NCBI GenBank assembly: GCA_963757565.1
Contig: CAVWSB010000011.1
Location: 2,232,001-2,296,000 of the forward strand
Origin: PALSA-894 sp963757565
GTDB taxonomy: Bacteria; Pseudomonadota; Alphaproteobacteria; Rhizobiales; Xanthobacteraceae
Direction: 5' to 3'
DNA: 64,000 nt
Each line of letters opens with the position of its first letter. Position 1 is the stretch's first letter. The notes beneath the pieces were generated by a model. The model made no database searches, had not been told where the DNA came from, and saw only the letters and a program-made list of their open reading frames with translations. Positions 26,864 to 36,025 of this stretch are shown here, one piece after another. The position numbers were made by a program, and so were the translations under genes.

Positions 26864-27682
26864 CTAGTCCTCGCCCGGCGTCTCGTTCGCGCGCGTCAGG
26901 GCCCGGCGTGCCATCACGCCAACCAGGTGGGCGCGGTACTCGGCGCTGCCATGAATGTCGCTGTTCATGCCGTCGGCCGGAATGGTCAGGCCTTCGATCG
27001 ACTTGGGCGAGAAGCGCTTCTTCAACGCTTCCTCGAAGGACGGCACGCGGAACACGCCGTTCGAGCCCGCGCCGGTGACGGCGACCCGGATCTCCGAGCC
27101 GCGCTTGGACACGAACACCCCAACCAGCGCGAAGCGCGAGGCCTGATTGCGGAATTTCTCGTAGCCGGCCTTCTTGGCGAGCGGGAAGCTCACCTTGGTG
27201 ACGATTTCGTCCGGGGCAAGTGCGGTCTCGAACAGGCCTTTGAAGAACGCATCCGCCTCGTGCTTGCCCTTGGTCGTATGGATCGTAGCACCGAGCCCAA
27301 CGCAGGCCGCCGGGTAATCCGAGTTCGGATCGTTGTTGGCGACCGAGCCGCCGAGGGTGCCACGATGGCGCACCGCCGGATCGCCGATCAGGCCTGCGAG
27401 ATACGCGAGCGCCGGAATGTGCTCCTTCACGATCGGTGAATTCGCGACTTCGACATGCCGGGTCATCGCGCCGATCACGATCGAACGGCCCTTCAGCTCG
27501 ATCCCGGACAGCTCATCCGAGATGGCATTGAGGTCGATCAGGTTGTTCGGGGAGGCAAGCCGCAGCTTCATGGTCGGGATCAGCGTCTGCCCGCCCGCGA
27601 GGATCTTCGCTTCCTCGAGTTTGCCGAGCATGTTGGTAGCCTGCCGAAGGCCGGTCGGGCGGTGGAATTCGAAATTGTACAT
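26864..27682 (-). CDS. coxM: Molybdenum hydroxylase FAD-binding (medium) subunit, CoxM-like
   Basis: A 272-residue flavoprotein of the CO/xanthine dehydrogenase medium subunit family. MYNFEFHRPTG begins the fold, AKILAGGQTLIPTMKLRLASP supplies the FAD loop, and GTLGGSVANNDPNSDYPAA the second flavin site with Asp/Asn ligands. It passes electrons from the iron-sulfur subunit to an acceptor. It is 14 bp from coxL. Confidence 0.93.
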   Translation of the reverse strand: MYNFEFHRPTGLRQATNMLGKLEEAKILAGGQTLIPTMKLRLASPNNLIDLNAISDELSGIELKGRSIVIGAMTRHVEVANSPIVKEHIPALAYLAGLIGDPAVRHRGTLGGSVANNDPNSDYPAACVGLGATIHTTKGKHEADAFFKGLFETALAPDEIVTKVSFPLAKKAGYEKFRNQASRFALVGVFVSKRGSEIRVAVTGAGSNGVFRVPSFEEALKKRFSPKSIEGLTIPADGMNSDIHGSAEYRAHLVGVMARRALTRANETPGED

Positions 27683-27696
27683 TTTTTTCTCCTAGC

Positions 27697-30063
27697 TTAT
27701 TCCGCCGCCTGGCGGATCGGATGCTTCTGCAAAGCCCGCCACACCGCCGCGGGCGTGGCTGGCATGGCGATGTCCTCGGTGCCGAGCGCATCGGTGATGG
27801 CGTTCATCACGGCGGCCGGCGCCGCGATCGCGCCCGCCTCGCCGCAGCCCTTGATGCCGAGCGGGTTCGACGGACATTTCGTCTCTGTGGTGTCGACCTT
27901 GAACGACGGCAGGTAGTCGGCGCGCGGCATGGCGTAGTCCATGTACGAGCCGGTCACGAGCTGGCCTTCCTGGTCGTACACGGTGCCCTCGTACAGCGCC
28001 TGCCCGACGCCCTGCGCGATCCCGCCGTGAACCTGACCCTCGACGATCATGGGATTGATCACCACGCCGAAGTCGTCAACCGCGGTCCACCCCACGACTT
28101 CCGTCGCGCCGGTTTCCTGATCGATCTCGACTTCGCAGATGTGGCAGCCGGCGGGGAACGTAAAGTTCGTCGGATCGTAGAACGCGCCTTCCTTCAGGCC
28201 GGGCTCAAGCTCGGCGCCGGTGAACTTGTGCGCGATATAGGCATTGAGCGAGACGTCGCCCCACGCGGCCGCCTTGTCGGTACCGGCGACAGTGAACTTG
28301 CCGTCCTTGAACTCGATGTCGCCCTCGGCCGCTTCGAGCATGAAGGCCGCGACCTTCTTGGCTTTCGCCTCGACCTTGTCCAGCGCCTTGACGATGGCCG
28401 ACATGCCGACCGCGCCGGAGCGAGACCCGTAGGTGCCCATGCCGAACTGCACCTTGTCGGTGTCGCCGTGCACGATCGATACGTTCTCGATCGGAATGCC
28501 GAGCCGTTCTGACACGAGCTGCGCGAACGTCGTCTCGTGACCCTGCCCGTGACTGTGCGAGCCGGTGAGGACCTCGACCGAGCCGGTCGGATTGACGCGC
28601 ACTTCGGCGGACTCCCACAGTCCAACGCCGGCGCCGAGCGAGCCGACCGCCTGCGAGGGGGCAATGCCGCACGCCTCGATATAGGTCGAGTAGCCGAGCC
28701 CGCGCAGTTTGCCGTTGCGCGCGGAATCGCGCTTGCGCTTGCCGAACCCTTTGACGTCGCCGATCTCCTGCGCCTTCTTGAGCGACGCACCATAGTCGCC
28801 GGCGTCATATGCCATGATCACCGGCGTCTGATGCGGGAAGGTCTTGACGAAGTTCTTCTTGCGCAGATCGGCGGGGTCCACGCCCATTTCGCGCGCGCCC
28901 GCTTCCACCAGCCGCTCGACAACGAAGGTCGCTTCGGGCCGCCCTGCCCCGCGATACGCGTCGACCGGCACCGTGTTGGTGTAGACCGCGTCGACCTCGC
29001 AATAGATGTTCGCGATGCCGTACTGGCCGGACAGCAGCGTCGCATAGAGATAGGTCGGCACCGATGACGAGAAGGTCGACATGTAGGCGCCGAGATTGGC
29101 GATGGTCTTCGCCCGCAGCGCCGTGATCTTGCCTTCGTGATCGAACGCCATTTCGGCGTGGGTGACGTGGTCGCGCCCGTGCGCGTCAGTCAGAAATGCC
29201 TCGGAGCGATCCGAATTCCACTTCACCGGGCGATTCACTTTGCGCGCCGCCCACAGGCACACGACTTCTTCGGGATAGATGAAGATCTTCGACCCGAAGC
29301 CGCCGCCGACATCCGGCGCGATGACGCGCAGCTTGTGCTCCGGCGCCATGCCGACGAATGCCGCGATGACCAGCCGGGCGACATGCGGGTTCTGCGAGGT
29401 ATTCCAGAGTGTCAGCTGCTCGGTGCCGGAATCGTAATCGGCGAGCGCGGCGCGCGGCTCGATCGCGTTCGGCACCAGCCGGTTGTTGATGATGTCGAGC
29501 TTGGTGACGTGGTTGGCGCTTTTGAACGCCGCCTCGGTCGCTTTCTGATCGCCGAGGTGCCACTGGTAGATCGTGTTGTTCGGCGCGATATCGTGGATCA
29601 GCGGCGCTCCCGCGCCTTGCGCCTTCGCCGGATCGGCGACGGCGGGAAGCACCTCGTAGTCGACCTTGACCTTTTCGCCTGCGTCCTTCGCCTGCCCGAG
29701 CGTCTCGGCGATCACCACCGCAACCGCATCGCCGACATGGCACGCCTTGACGTTGGCGATCGCCGGATGCGCCGACATCTTCATCGGCGAGCCATCCTTG
29801 GACGAGATCGCCCAGCCGCAAATGAGATTGCCGATCTTGTCGTTGGCGAGATCGGCGCCGGTCAGCACCGCGACCACGCCCGGCATCTTGGCGGCTTCCG
29901 CACTGTCGACGCTCTTGATCCTGGCGTGCGCGTGCGGCGAGCGGACGAAGTAAATGTAGGTCTGGCCAGGACGATTGATATCGTCGGTGTACTGACCCTT
30001 GCCGGTGATGAACCTGAAGTCTTCCTTGCGGCGGACTGCCGCGCCGATCCCGGTCGCGCTCAT
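27697..30063 (-). CDS. coxL: Molybdenum hydroxylase large subunit, form II CoxL-like (AYRGAGR)
   Basis: A 788-residue cofactor-binding subunit. GVGLWESAEVRVNPTGSVEVLTG, DVGGGFGSK and GCGEAGAIAAPAA (active-site Glu region) place it in the xanthine oxidase/CO dehydrogenase family. The active-site loop reads AYRGAGR (about 368-374), the mark of form II, not the AYXCSFR loop of true CO dehydrogenases. Form II enzymes are often annotated as CO dehydrogenase, but their substrate is generally uncertain and may be an aldehyde or purine. ATG 30063 gives the normal N-terminus. Confidence 0.93.
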   Translation of the reverse strand: MSATGIGAAVRRKEDFRFITGKGQYTDDINRPGQTYIYFVRSPHAHARIKSVDSAEAAKMPGVVAVLTGADLANDKIGNLICGWAISSKDGSPMKMSAHPAIANVKACHVGDAVAVVIAETLGQAKDAGEKVKVDYEVLPAVADPAKAQGAGAPLIHDIAPNNTIYQWHLGDQKATEAAFKSANHVTKLDIINNRLVPNAIEPRAALADYDSGTEQLTLWNTSQNPHVARLVIAAFVGMAPEHKLRVIAPDVGGGFGSKIFIYPEEVVCLWAARKVNRPVKWNSDRSEAFLTDAHGRDHVTHAEMAFDHEGKITALRAKTIANLGAYMSTFSSSVPTYLYATLLSGQYGIANIYCEVDAVYTNTVPVDAYRGAGRPEATFVVERLVEAGAREMGVDPADLRKKNFVKTFPHQTPVIMAYDAGDYGASLKKAQEIGDVKGFGKRKRDSARNGKLRGLGYSTYIEACGIAPSQAVGSLGAGVGLWESAEVRVNPTGSVEVLTGSHSHGQGHETTFAQLVSERLGIPIENVSIVHGDTDKVQFGMGTYGSRSGAVGMSAIVKALDKVEAKAKKVAAFMLEAAEGDIEFKDGKFTVAGTDKAAAWGDVSLNAYIAHKFTGAELEPGLKEGAFYDPTNFTFPAGCHICEVEIDQETGATEVVGWTAVDDFGVVINPMIVEGQVHGGIAQGVGQALYEGTVYDQEGQLVTGSYMDYAMPRADYLPSFKVDTTETKCPSNPLGIKGCGEAGAIAAPAAVMNAITDALGTEDIAMPATPAAVWRALQKHPIRQAAE

Positions 30064-30121
30064 GGCGTTCCCTCCGTCGGGATGCGATTGGATGTTTCTG
30101 ATCTGCCTCTTTCGGGCAGCG

Positions 30122-30589
30122 TTACGCCATCGCCTTCGCGCCGGCGGCAATCGACTTCACGATGTTGTGGTAGCCGGTGCAGCGGCAGATGTTGCCTTCG
30201 AGCTCTTCACGAATGGTCTTGTCGTCGAGGCTGTTGCCCTTTCGCTTCACGAGGTCGACCGCCGTCATGATCATGCCCGGCGTGCAGAAGCCGCACTGGA
30301 GGCCATGATTGTCGCGGAAGGCTTCCTGCATCGGATGCAGCGTGCCGTTGTTGGCAAGGCCCTCGATGGTCAGGACGTCCCTACCTTCGGCTTCCCAGGC
30401 AAACATCGTGCAGGCCTTCACGGCCTTGCCATCAAGATGAACGACGCAAGCGCCGCATTGCGAGGTGTCGCATCCCACATGCGTCCCGGTCAGGCGGAGC
30501 CCCTCGCGCAGGTATTGGACAAGCAGGGTACGGGGCTCGGTATCGGCGGAGACGGCTTTGCCGTTCACCGTCATGGAAACCTTCGGCAT
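30122..30589 (-). CDS. coxS: Molybdenum hydroxylase 2Fe-2S (small) subunit, CoxS-like
   Basis: A 155-residue protein with two 2Fe-2S clusters: the plant-ferredoxin type site Cys40, Cys45, Cys48, Cys60 and the C-terminal site Cys99, Cys102, Cys135, Cys137 (CGFC ... CRC). First gene of the coxS-L-M operon; it carries electrons from CoxL to CoxM. The ATG at 30589 is chosen because MPKVSMTVNG is the usual start. Confidence 0.95.
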   Translation of the reverse strand: MPKVSMTVNGKAVSADTEPRTLLVQYLREGLRLTGTHVGCDTSQCGACVVHLDGKAVKACTMFAWEAEGRDVLTIEGLANNGTLHPMQEAFRDNHGLQCGFCTPGMIMTAVDLVKRKGNSLDDKTIREELEGNICRCTGYHNIVKSIAAGAKAMA

Positions 30590-30834
30590 TCGGCTCCTCC
30601 TCAAGAGCGGGCCCAAAGGGCCTCATTTTTGACGCCGGAGCCCGTTTACGGCGGAGACCGGGGGCGAAATCTGGGCGTTTTTGCCGGAAATCGCAGTCTG
30701 GAACAAGAATGACTCTGAACCCGGGACGCCCGCGAGGTCAAGGGACATGGCTGTCAAATGACGCGCCTAAAATGCGTGATGACCTATCGGAACTGCCGCC
30801 GTCGCAGATGGTTAATGGCAAAAGGCAGGAGATC

Positions 30835-31062
30835 ATGCGCAACATACCCGCATCCCTCAGCACCGACGTAGATACCGCCCGTCAAGGCGATTTCGGCCGG
30901 CGTGACCTGTGGCTGTTTGCTCCATTGGTCGTGATCGCGGCCGCGTTGCCAATCGCGATCGTCACCGTGCTCAGCGCGAGCCTGTGGTTCGCCACCCACT
31001 CGCCCGACCGCTATGCGGGCGCGACGTTCGCGAGCCGGTTCGAGAACGTTTACACGCGCTGA
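30835..31062 (+). CDS. Small single-span membrane protein, hypothetical
   Basis: A 75-residue protein with one membrane helix (WLFAPLVVIAAALPIAIVTVLSASLWF, about 28-54) and a short tail. The ATG at 30835 has AGGAG close upstream; an in-frame start at 30709 has no such site. It lies alone on + between the cox operon and coxG, both on -. I do not recognise the family. The C-terminal HSPDRYAGATFASRFENVY is polar and likely outside the membrane. Confidence 0.6.
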   Translation: MRNIPASLSTDVDTARQGDFGRRDLWLFAPLVVIAAALPIAIVTVLSASLWFATHSPDRYAGATFASRFENVYTR

Positions 31063-31074
31063 CGCGCTGAAATT

Positions 31075-31524
31075 TCAGCCGTTACCGACCGCCTCGGCGA
31101 ACTTCTTGAAAAAGTCATCTGCCATCTTCTTGGCCGCGCCGTTGATCAGGCGCTGGCCGAGTTGCGCAAGCTTGCCGCCGATCTGGGCGTCCACGCTGTA
31201 GGTCAGCAGCGTTCCGCCGTCCTTGTCCGAGAGCCTCACATCCGCGCTGCCCTTCGCGAAGCCCGCCACACCACCCTCTCCTTCGCCAACGATCTTGTAG
31301 CCGTTCGGCGGATCGAGATCGGTCAGCGTCACCTTGCCCTTCCATTTTGCCTTCACCGGACCGATTTTCGTGACCGCCACCGCCGAGAACGACGTATCCG
31401 ACGTTTTCTCCAGCGACTCGCAGCCTGGAATGGTGGCCTTGAGGGTGTCGGTGTCGTTGAGCTTTTCCCACACCGTCTGGCGCGGCGCGGGAAGCTGCAC
31501 TTCCCCGGTCATTGTCATGGCCAT
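31075..31524 (-). CDS. coxG: CoxG / SRPBCC family protein
   Basis: A 149-residue START-like (SRPBCC) protein: MTGEVQLPAPRQTVWEKLNDTDTLKATIPGCESL is the CoxG pattern, followed by VKAKWKGKVTLTDLDPP and GGTLLTYSVDAQIGGKLAQLGQRLI. CoxG helps anchor CO dehydrogenase to the membrane in carboxydotrophs. GGAG lies eight bases before ATG 31524. It is on the same strand as, but upstream of, the cox operon with one + gene between. Confidence 0.93.
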   Translation of the reverse strand: MAMTMTGEVQLPAPRQTVWEKLNDTDTLKATIPGCESLEKTSDTSFSAVAVTKIGPVKAKWKGKVTLTDLDPPNGYKIVGEGEGGVAGFAKGSADVRLSDKDGGTLLTYSVDAQIGGKLAQLGQRLINGAAKKMADDFFKKFAEAVGNG

Positions 31525-31544
31525 CGATCAATCTCCTATCAGTA

Positions 31545-32888
31545 TCAATGCACGAAGAGCGCGGCCGCTTGCGCGTAGCCTATTCGTTTTGCCAGATCAG
31601 CGCCCTGCCGGCCGGCAGTCCTAAGTATGAGGCGCACGTCGTCGGCGCAATCGGCTTTCAAGGCGCAGTCGAGATATAGCTGCAGCAAAACGTCCTGCTG
31701 CGCGTGGCTGCCGCCAAGCCGGTGCACGTCGCCGAGCACCGGGCGCATCAGATCGAGCGCGCGCGCGAACGCGCCCTTGCGATGCATCAGCACGGCTTCG
31801 CTCACCGGCAACGCCACCTCGGCGACGATCCGCGCCACCGTACCCTGCCCGGCCTGCGTCGCCCGCAGCGCGTCCAGCATGCGCTGCGCCGCATCGTCGC
31901 GGCCGGCCGCCGCCAGCGCCATCATCCAGTGCGGCTGGGTGAACGCCGACAGGCAATCGCCGACGCGCGCCTGCGCCTTGTCGGCGATTTCGCTCCAGCG
32001 ATCGCCCACGTCCAACCCCAGCAACTCGAGCCGCATCAGCATCGAGGCGGCGTTCTGCACGTCGATATAGAGGTCGGGCTGCGCCTGCGTCAGCGGCGCC
32101 GACAGGTTGCGGAAACGCCGGTCGTAGAGATCGAGCACGGCCTCGAACTCGCGCCGTTCGAGATGAAACAGCGCCCGGTGCCACCACAGATGATGCACCA
32201 GATTGGCGGCCCCATCCCAATTGCGCTCGAGTTCGTCGAGCCATGCGATGCCGTCGTCGTGACGGCCCTGCATCTCCATGACGTGGGCGACACCGTGCGT
32301 GCCCCACACGTCGCCCGGATCGATTTCGATCGCGGCGCGGCCGGATGCCTCAGCCTCCGCGTAGTCGCCGCATTCCTCCAGCGCGAAACAGTGGCAGGAC
32401 AGGATGGTGCCGTAAGCCGGCAGCTCGGCGTTCCATGCCGGTTTCACGCGCTCGACCGAGGCGCGCATCGCGTCCGGCCGCCCGAGCCAGAAATTGTTGA
32501 AATGCGCGAGGCGAAACGCCAGCACATCGTGCGGGTGCTCGTTGAGGATCTGCTCCCACACGCCGAGCGCGCGGTCGAGATCGCCGGCGATCCAGGCATC
32601 CAGCGCGGCGATATGTGCGCGTTCTCGTCCGGTCGCATTTGCGCTGAACTGCCGCGCGTTCTGCACCGCGTTCTGCGCCGTTGCGACGTTCGCCTGCTTG
32701 TAGGACAGCATGGCGAAGTAGCCCTTGAGGCAATGCGCCAGCGCGAATTCGCCGTCGACCTCCAACAGCTCCGTGAGCCGAACGCCCGCGTCCGCACGGT
32801 ATTTCAGATAGCCCGTCAGCGCGCGATCGAACGCGGCCGCGCCCTCTGCGCTCGTCGAGATCCGCAATCCGTGAATGTCGCGATGCAT
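31545..32888 (-). CDS. Tetratricopeptide-repeat protein, TTC38-like
   Basis: A 447-residue soluble helical-repeat protein. Repeats such as ALGVWEQILNEHPHDVLAFRLAHFNNFWLG, HDDGIAWLDELERNW and HHLWWHRALFHLERREFEAVLDLYD resemble the TTC38 family seen in bacteria and animals. No signal peptide. It lies 20 bp upstream of coxG on the same strand but may be independent. Molecular role unknown. Confidence 0.88.
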   Translation of the reverse strand: MHRDIHGLRISTSAEGAAAFDRALTGYLKYRADAGVRLTELLEVDGEFALAHCLKGYFAMLSYKQANVATAQNAVQNARQFSANATGRERAHIAALDAWIAGDLDRALGVWEQILNEHPHDVLAFRLAHFNNFWLGRPDAMRASVERVKPAWNAELPAYGTILSCHCFALEECGDYAEAEASGRAAIEIDPGDVWGTHGVAHVMEMQGRHDDGIAWLDELERNWDGAANLVHHLWWHRALFHLERREFEAVLDLYDRRFRNLSAPLTQAQPDLYIDVQNAASMLMRLELLGLDVGDRWSEIADKAQARVGDCLSAFTQPHWMMALAAAGRDDAAQRMLDALRATQAGQGTVARIVAEVALPVSEAVLMHRKGAFARALDLMRPVLGDVHRLGGSHAQQDVLLQLYLDCALKADCADDVRLILRTAGRQGADLAKRIGYAQAAALFVH

Positions 32889-32950
32889 CTGGCCTGCCCG
32901 GTTGGTGGATGTTAAAGCGGCCCGCGAACGAAAGCATCAGGGGGAGACAC

Positions 32951-33733
32951 ATGCCCACCACCCAGTCCGGCGGCTGCCCGATTTATTTCCAGGTCGAGGG
33001 CGCACCCGACAAGCCCGCCCTGATGTTCTGCAACTCGCTCGGCACCACGCTGCACATGTGGGACGTGCAGATGCCGGAGGTGCTCCGGCACTTCCGCGTT
33101 TTGCGCTATGACCGCCGTGGCCACGGCAAATCCGGCGTCCCCGCCGGCCCCTACAGCATGGAGATGCTGGGACGCGATGCGCTCGCGGTGCTCGACGCCG
33201 CCAACATAGAGAAGACCAACTGGTGCGGCCTTTCGATGGGCGGCATGGTCGGCATGTGGATGGGCGCGAACGCGCCGGAGCGCGTCGACAGGCTGATCCT
33301 CTCCAACACCTCCGCCTATTTTCCCGACAAGGAAATCTGGAACGGCCGCATCAAGACCGTTCAGGAGAAAGGCCTGCAGGCAATTGTAGGCGGTACGATC
33401 GAGCGCTGGTTCACCAAGGATTTTCGCGAGCGTGAGCCGGACAAGGTGAAATCGATCGCCGACATGTTTCTTGCAACCAAGCCGGAAGGCTACATCGGCT
33501 GCGGGCAGGCTGTGCGCGACATGGACCACCGCGAGATCATCAAGTCGATCAAGGCGCCGACCATGGTCATTGCAGGCAAGCAGGACGCCGGCACCACCGT
33601 CGAGATGGGCGAATTCGTGCGCAAGAACATTCCCGGCGCCAGCATGACGCTGTTCGATGCCGCACATATTGCCAACATCGAATGTTCGCACGACTACACC
33701 GACGCGGTGCTCGGGTTCCTGTTGCAGAAATAA
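32951..33733 (+). CDS. pcaD: Alpha/beta hydrolase, 3-oxoadipate enol-lactonase-like
   Basis: A 260-residue hydrolase. The nucleophile is in GLSMGG, the acid in VIAGKQDAGT and the base in AAHIANIE, all in PcaD-like positions. YDRRGHGKSGVP supports the lactonase group, which opens 3-oxoadipate enol-lactone in the beta-ketoadipate pathway. GGGGGAG lies just before ATG 32951. No other pca genes are close, so the substrate is less sure than the fold. Confidence 0.85.
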   Translation: MPTTQSGGCPIYFQVEGAPDKPALMFCNSLGTTLHMWDVQMPEVLRHFRVLRYDRRGHGKSGVPAGPYSMEMLGRDALAVLDAANIEKTNWCGLSMGGMVGMWMGANAPERVDRLILSNTSAYFPDKEIWNGRIKTVQEKGLQAIVGGTIERWFTKDFREREPDKVKSIADMFLATKPEGYIGCGQAVRDMDHREIIKSIKAPTMVIAGKQDAGTTVEMGEFVRKNIPGASMTLFDAAHIANIECSHDYTDAVLGFLLQK

Positions 33734-33851
33734 GCACCCGGTTCCACTTCCCGAAGTGAAGCCCATTGCTGCAATTTCGCGTGTCACCTTCGGAGAATGT
33801 TAGCAGCCGTGCGCTATCGTGCGCAGGTTCGCCCCCTCAGGAGTTTCACGG

Positions 33852-34382
33852 ATGCGCCTCACGCGACTTGTCTATTTCAGCCGCAACAAGCTCGACACGT
33901 CGCGCGGCGCCTTGGCCGATCGGGTGTCCGAAATCCTCGCGGTTTCGGTCGCGAACAACCGTGCGGCCGATATCAGCGGCGGGCTGATTTTCAACGGCGA
34001 ATACTTCCTGCAGGCGCTGGAAGGCGACGCCGTAGCGGTGCAGGAAACGGTCGCCCGGATCGAGCGCGATCCGCGTCACAGCGACATCTGCGTTATCGAC
34101 ACAAAGAGTGCCGGCGCGCGCCGCTTCGGCTACTGGTGGATGGCCGCGGCCGGGCTGACCGACGCAAACGCGGAGCACTTTGCTCGCTATTGCGGCATTG
34201 GCGAGTTCCAGCCGCATTTGCTCAATGGAACCGCCGCCTGCGAGCTGATCGCGGATGTGCTGGAGCAGCAGGTCAAGGCGGTGGCCGAGAACAGCGCAGA
34301 GGCTGGCTGGCTGTCGGGATGGCGGACGCAGAAATCCGCAAACAGTCTCGCGGCTGAGGAACTCGCCAACAGCGCAGCCTGA
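33852..34382 (+). CDS. BLUF-domain blue-light sensor protein
   Basis: A 176-residue protein with an N-terminal BLUF domain (1-95) and a short helical tail. The FAD-binding and switching residues are Tyr8 (LVYFS), Asn36 (ANNRAADISGG) and Gln54 (YFLQALEG), with FGYWWM giving the later aromatic site. The Tyr to Asn spacing is about four residues longer than in the textbook cases. No output domain is fused, so it should act by binding a partner. AGGAG lies about nine bases before ATG 33852. Confidence 0.9.
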   Translation: MRLTRLVYFSRNKLDTSRGALADRVSEILAVSVANNRAADISGGLIFNGEYFLQALEGDAVAVQETVARIERDPRHSDICVIDTKSAGARRFGYWWMAAAGLTDANAEHFARYCGIGEFQPHLLNGTAACELIADVLEQQVKAVAENSAEAGWLSGWRTQKSANSLAAEELANSAA

Positions 34383-34402
34383 CGTTCCCGCACCGGCGTT
34401 CG

Positions 34403-34918
34403 TCAGACGATGTTGAGGACCACCGGCTCCGGCCGCGTCGGGCGCGGCAGTTCGTCTTTCGTCACGTAGCCGCGACCGAAGATCGCGAGCCCGCTCGCGA
34501 TCAGGCAGAGCATCAGTTCGCCGATCACCTCGTTGAGCATTTCGCCGCCGTGGGTCAGCCCCGGCAGGGCCGACGCCATGCTGGCAAATGCCGCGAGGAG
34601 CAATGCGGTGTCGAGCATCGCATCATCGCAATGTCGCCAACGCACCTTTTCGTAGGTCGCACACAGGCATGTAGCGAGCAGGAATGCGCCGATCATCAGC
34701 TTGAGACAGACCAGCAGCATGGCAAACAGCAGTGCGGTCTGCGGCGCGAGCGAGAGCATGCTCGCGAACGAGACGATCACATCGCCAACGGCCGGGCGCC
34801 CGATGTCGAGCAGGGGCCGGTGCAGCGTGTCGAGCGCCGCAAAAGTCCAGACCGCCGAGAGCATCAGCGTGATGAGATAGGCGCCGACGCGCGCGAGGGG
34901 ATGCCAGATGGCAGGCAT
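34403..34918 (-). CDS. Hypothetical membrane protein, about four helices
   Basis: A 171-residue protein with about four hydrophobic segments (VGAYLITLMLSAVWTFAAL, SFASMLSLAPQTALLFAMLL, MIGAFLLATCLC, and the C-terminal IGELMLCLIASGLAIFG). ATG 34918 follows GGAGAGCC. Family not recognised. It lies convergent to the BLUF gene, only 20 bp away. Confidence 0.65.
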   Translation of the reverse strand: MPAIWHPLARVGAYLITLMLSAVWTFAALDTLHRPLLDIGRPAVGDVIVSFASMLSLAPQTALLFAMLLVCLKLMIGAFLLATCLCATYEKVRWRHCDDAMLDTALLLAAFASMASALPGLTHGGEMLNEVIGELMLCLIASGLAIFGRGYVTKDELPRPTRPEPVVLNIV

Positions 34919-35033
34919 TCCAGGCTCTCCACAACAGGGAGACAGCCAATCACGCCCGAACAGCCCCCGCAATAACAAGGTAAAATAAGGATTAACGGCC
35001 TGAACTACCGCCGTTTGTCCTTGAAAATCAGGC

Positions 35034-35924
35034 CTATCCGCCGCGCCCTTCGCGAAACTCGTGCGGCGTCGTACCGGTCTGCTTGCGGAAAAACCGCGCG
35101 AAGTGCGACGGGTCGGAGAACGCAAGGTCATAGGCGATCTCGTGGATCGGCTGAGCCGTGAACACGAGCTGGCGCTTCGCCTCGGTCAGCACGCGTTGGC
35201 GGATCAGGTGCCCCGCAGTGACGCCCGTCGCTCGCTTGACATGATCGTTCAGCCGGTCGGCCGTCATCGCGAGCTTCGCGGCGTAAAAATCGAGCAGGCG
35301 TTCTTTCCGGAAGTGTTCCTCCACCAGCTTGCGCAGCGCGTCGACCGTCGCATCGGCGGGCGCCAGCGTCACGCTGCCGGTTCTGGCGCGGCTTGCCGCA
35401 AGACGCGCGACACCGATCGCGATCAGGGCCAACAAGCCGCGCATGGCAAGCCGATAGCCCTCGCGTGCGAGGAAATGCTCCTCATAAAGCTCGGCGCAAT
35501 AGGCAGAGATGCGCTTGGTCGCCGCCTCGTCCGCAAGGGCCACGACCGGCGTTTCGGCGAGCGATTTGAGCCTTGCGAGCGCAGCATTCGTGCGTTCGCC
35601 GAGTGCCTGCGCGACGTCCTCGGTGAAGCTCACCACCCAGCCGTCGGTGACATGCTCGCGCCAGCGGAATCCGTGCGCCGTGGTCGGCGGGATCAGCAAC
35701 GCCGCCGGCGCCTCGAACGGCAAATTCGCCGCCTCATAGGTCATCTCACCGCCGCCGCGCTCGATCAGGAAGATCTGGAACAGGTCGCGGTGACGATGCG
35801 CGGGGATCTTCCACTGATGCAGCGACGAGCGCGACACCAGCGGCTCGACATGGATGAAGTCGAACGCCGTGTCGTCGGGTGGATCGCCGAAAAGATGAAA
35901 CAGCGGCAGCACGGACGCAGGCAT
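35034..35924 (-). CDS. AraC family transcriptional regulator
   Basis: A 296-residue regulator with an N-terminal cupin-like sensor domain (WKIPAHRHRDLFQIFLIERGGGEMTYE) and a C-terminal double helix-turn-helix: RLLDFYAAKLAMTADRLNDHVKRATG and IHEIAYDLAFSDPSHFARFFRKQTGTTPHEFR. The sensor resembles PobR/HpaA regulators of hydroxybenzoate or hydroxyphenylacetate degradation. Located beside HpaC- and HpaB-like genes on the same strand, so control of them is a good guess. Confidence 0.92.
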   Translation of the reverse strand: MPASVLPLFHLFGDPPDDTAFDFIHVEPLVSRSSLHQWKIPAHRHRDLFQIFLIERGGGEMTYEAANLPFEAPAALLIPPTTAHGFRWREHVTDGWVVSFTEDVAQALGERTNAALARLKSLAETPVVALADEAATKRISAYCAELYEEHFLAREGYRLAMRGLLALIAIGVARLAASRARTGSVTLAPADATVDALRKLVEEHFRKERLLDFYAAKLAMTADRLNDHVKRATGVTAGHLIRQRVLTEAKRQLVFTAQPIHEIAYDLAFSDPSHFARFFRKQTGTTPHEFREGRGG

Positions 35925-36025
35925 GGCGCAGCATAGCCAAGCCCGCGGTCCGCGGAAACGTCCCGCACCTGTGGCGGACGACCGGGGCGGTCTTTTATCC
36001 CTGTTCTTTTTGCCGGACGCTCAAT

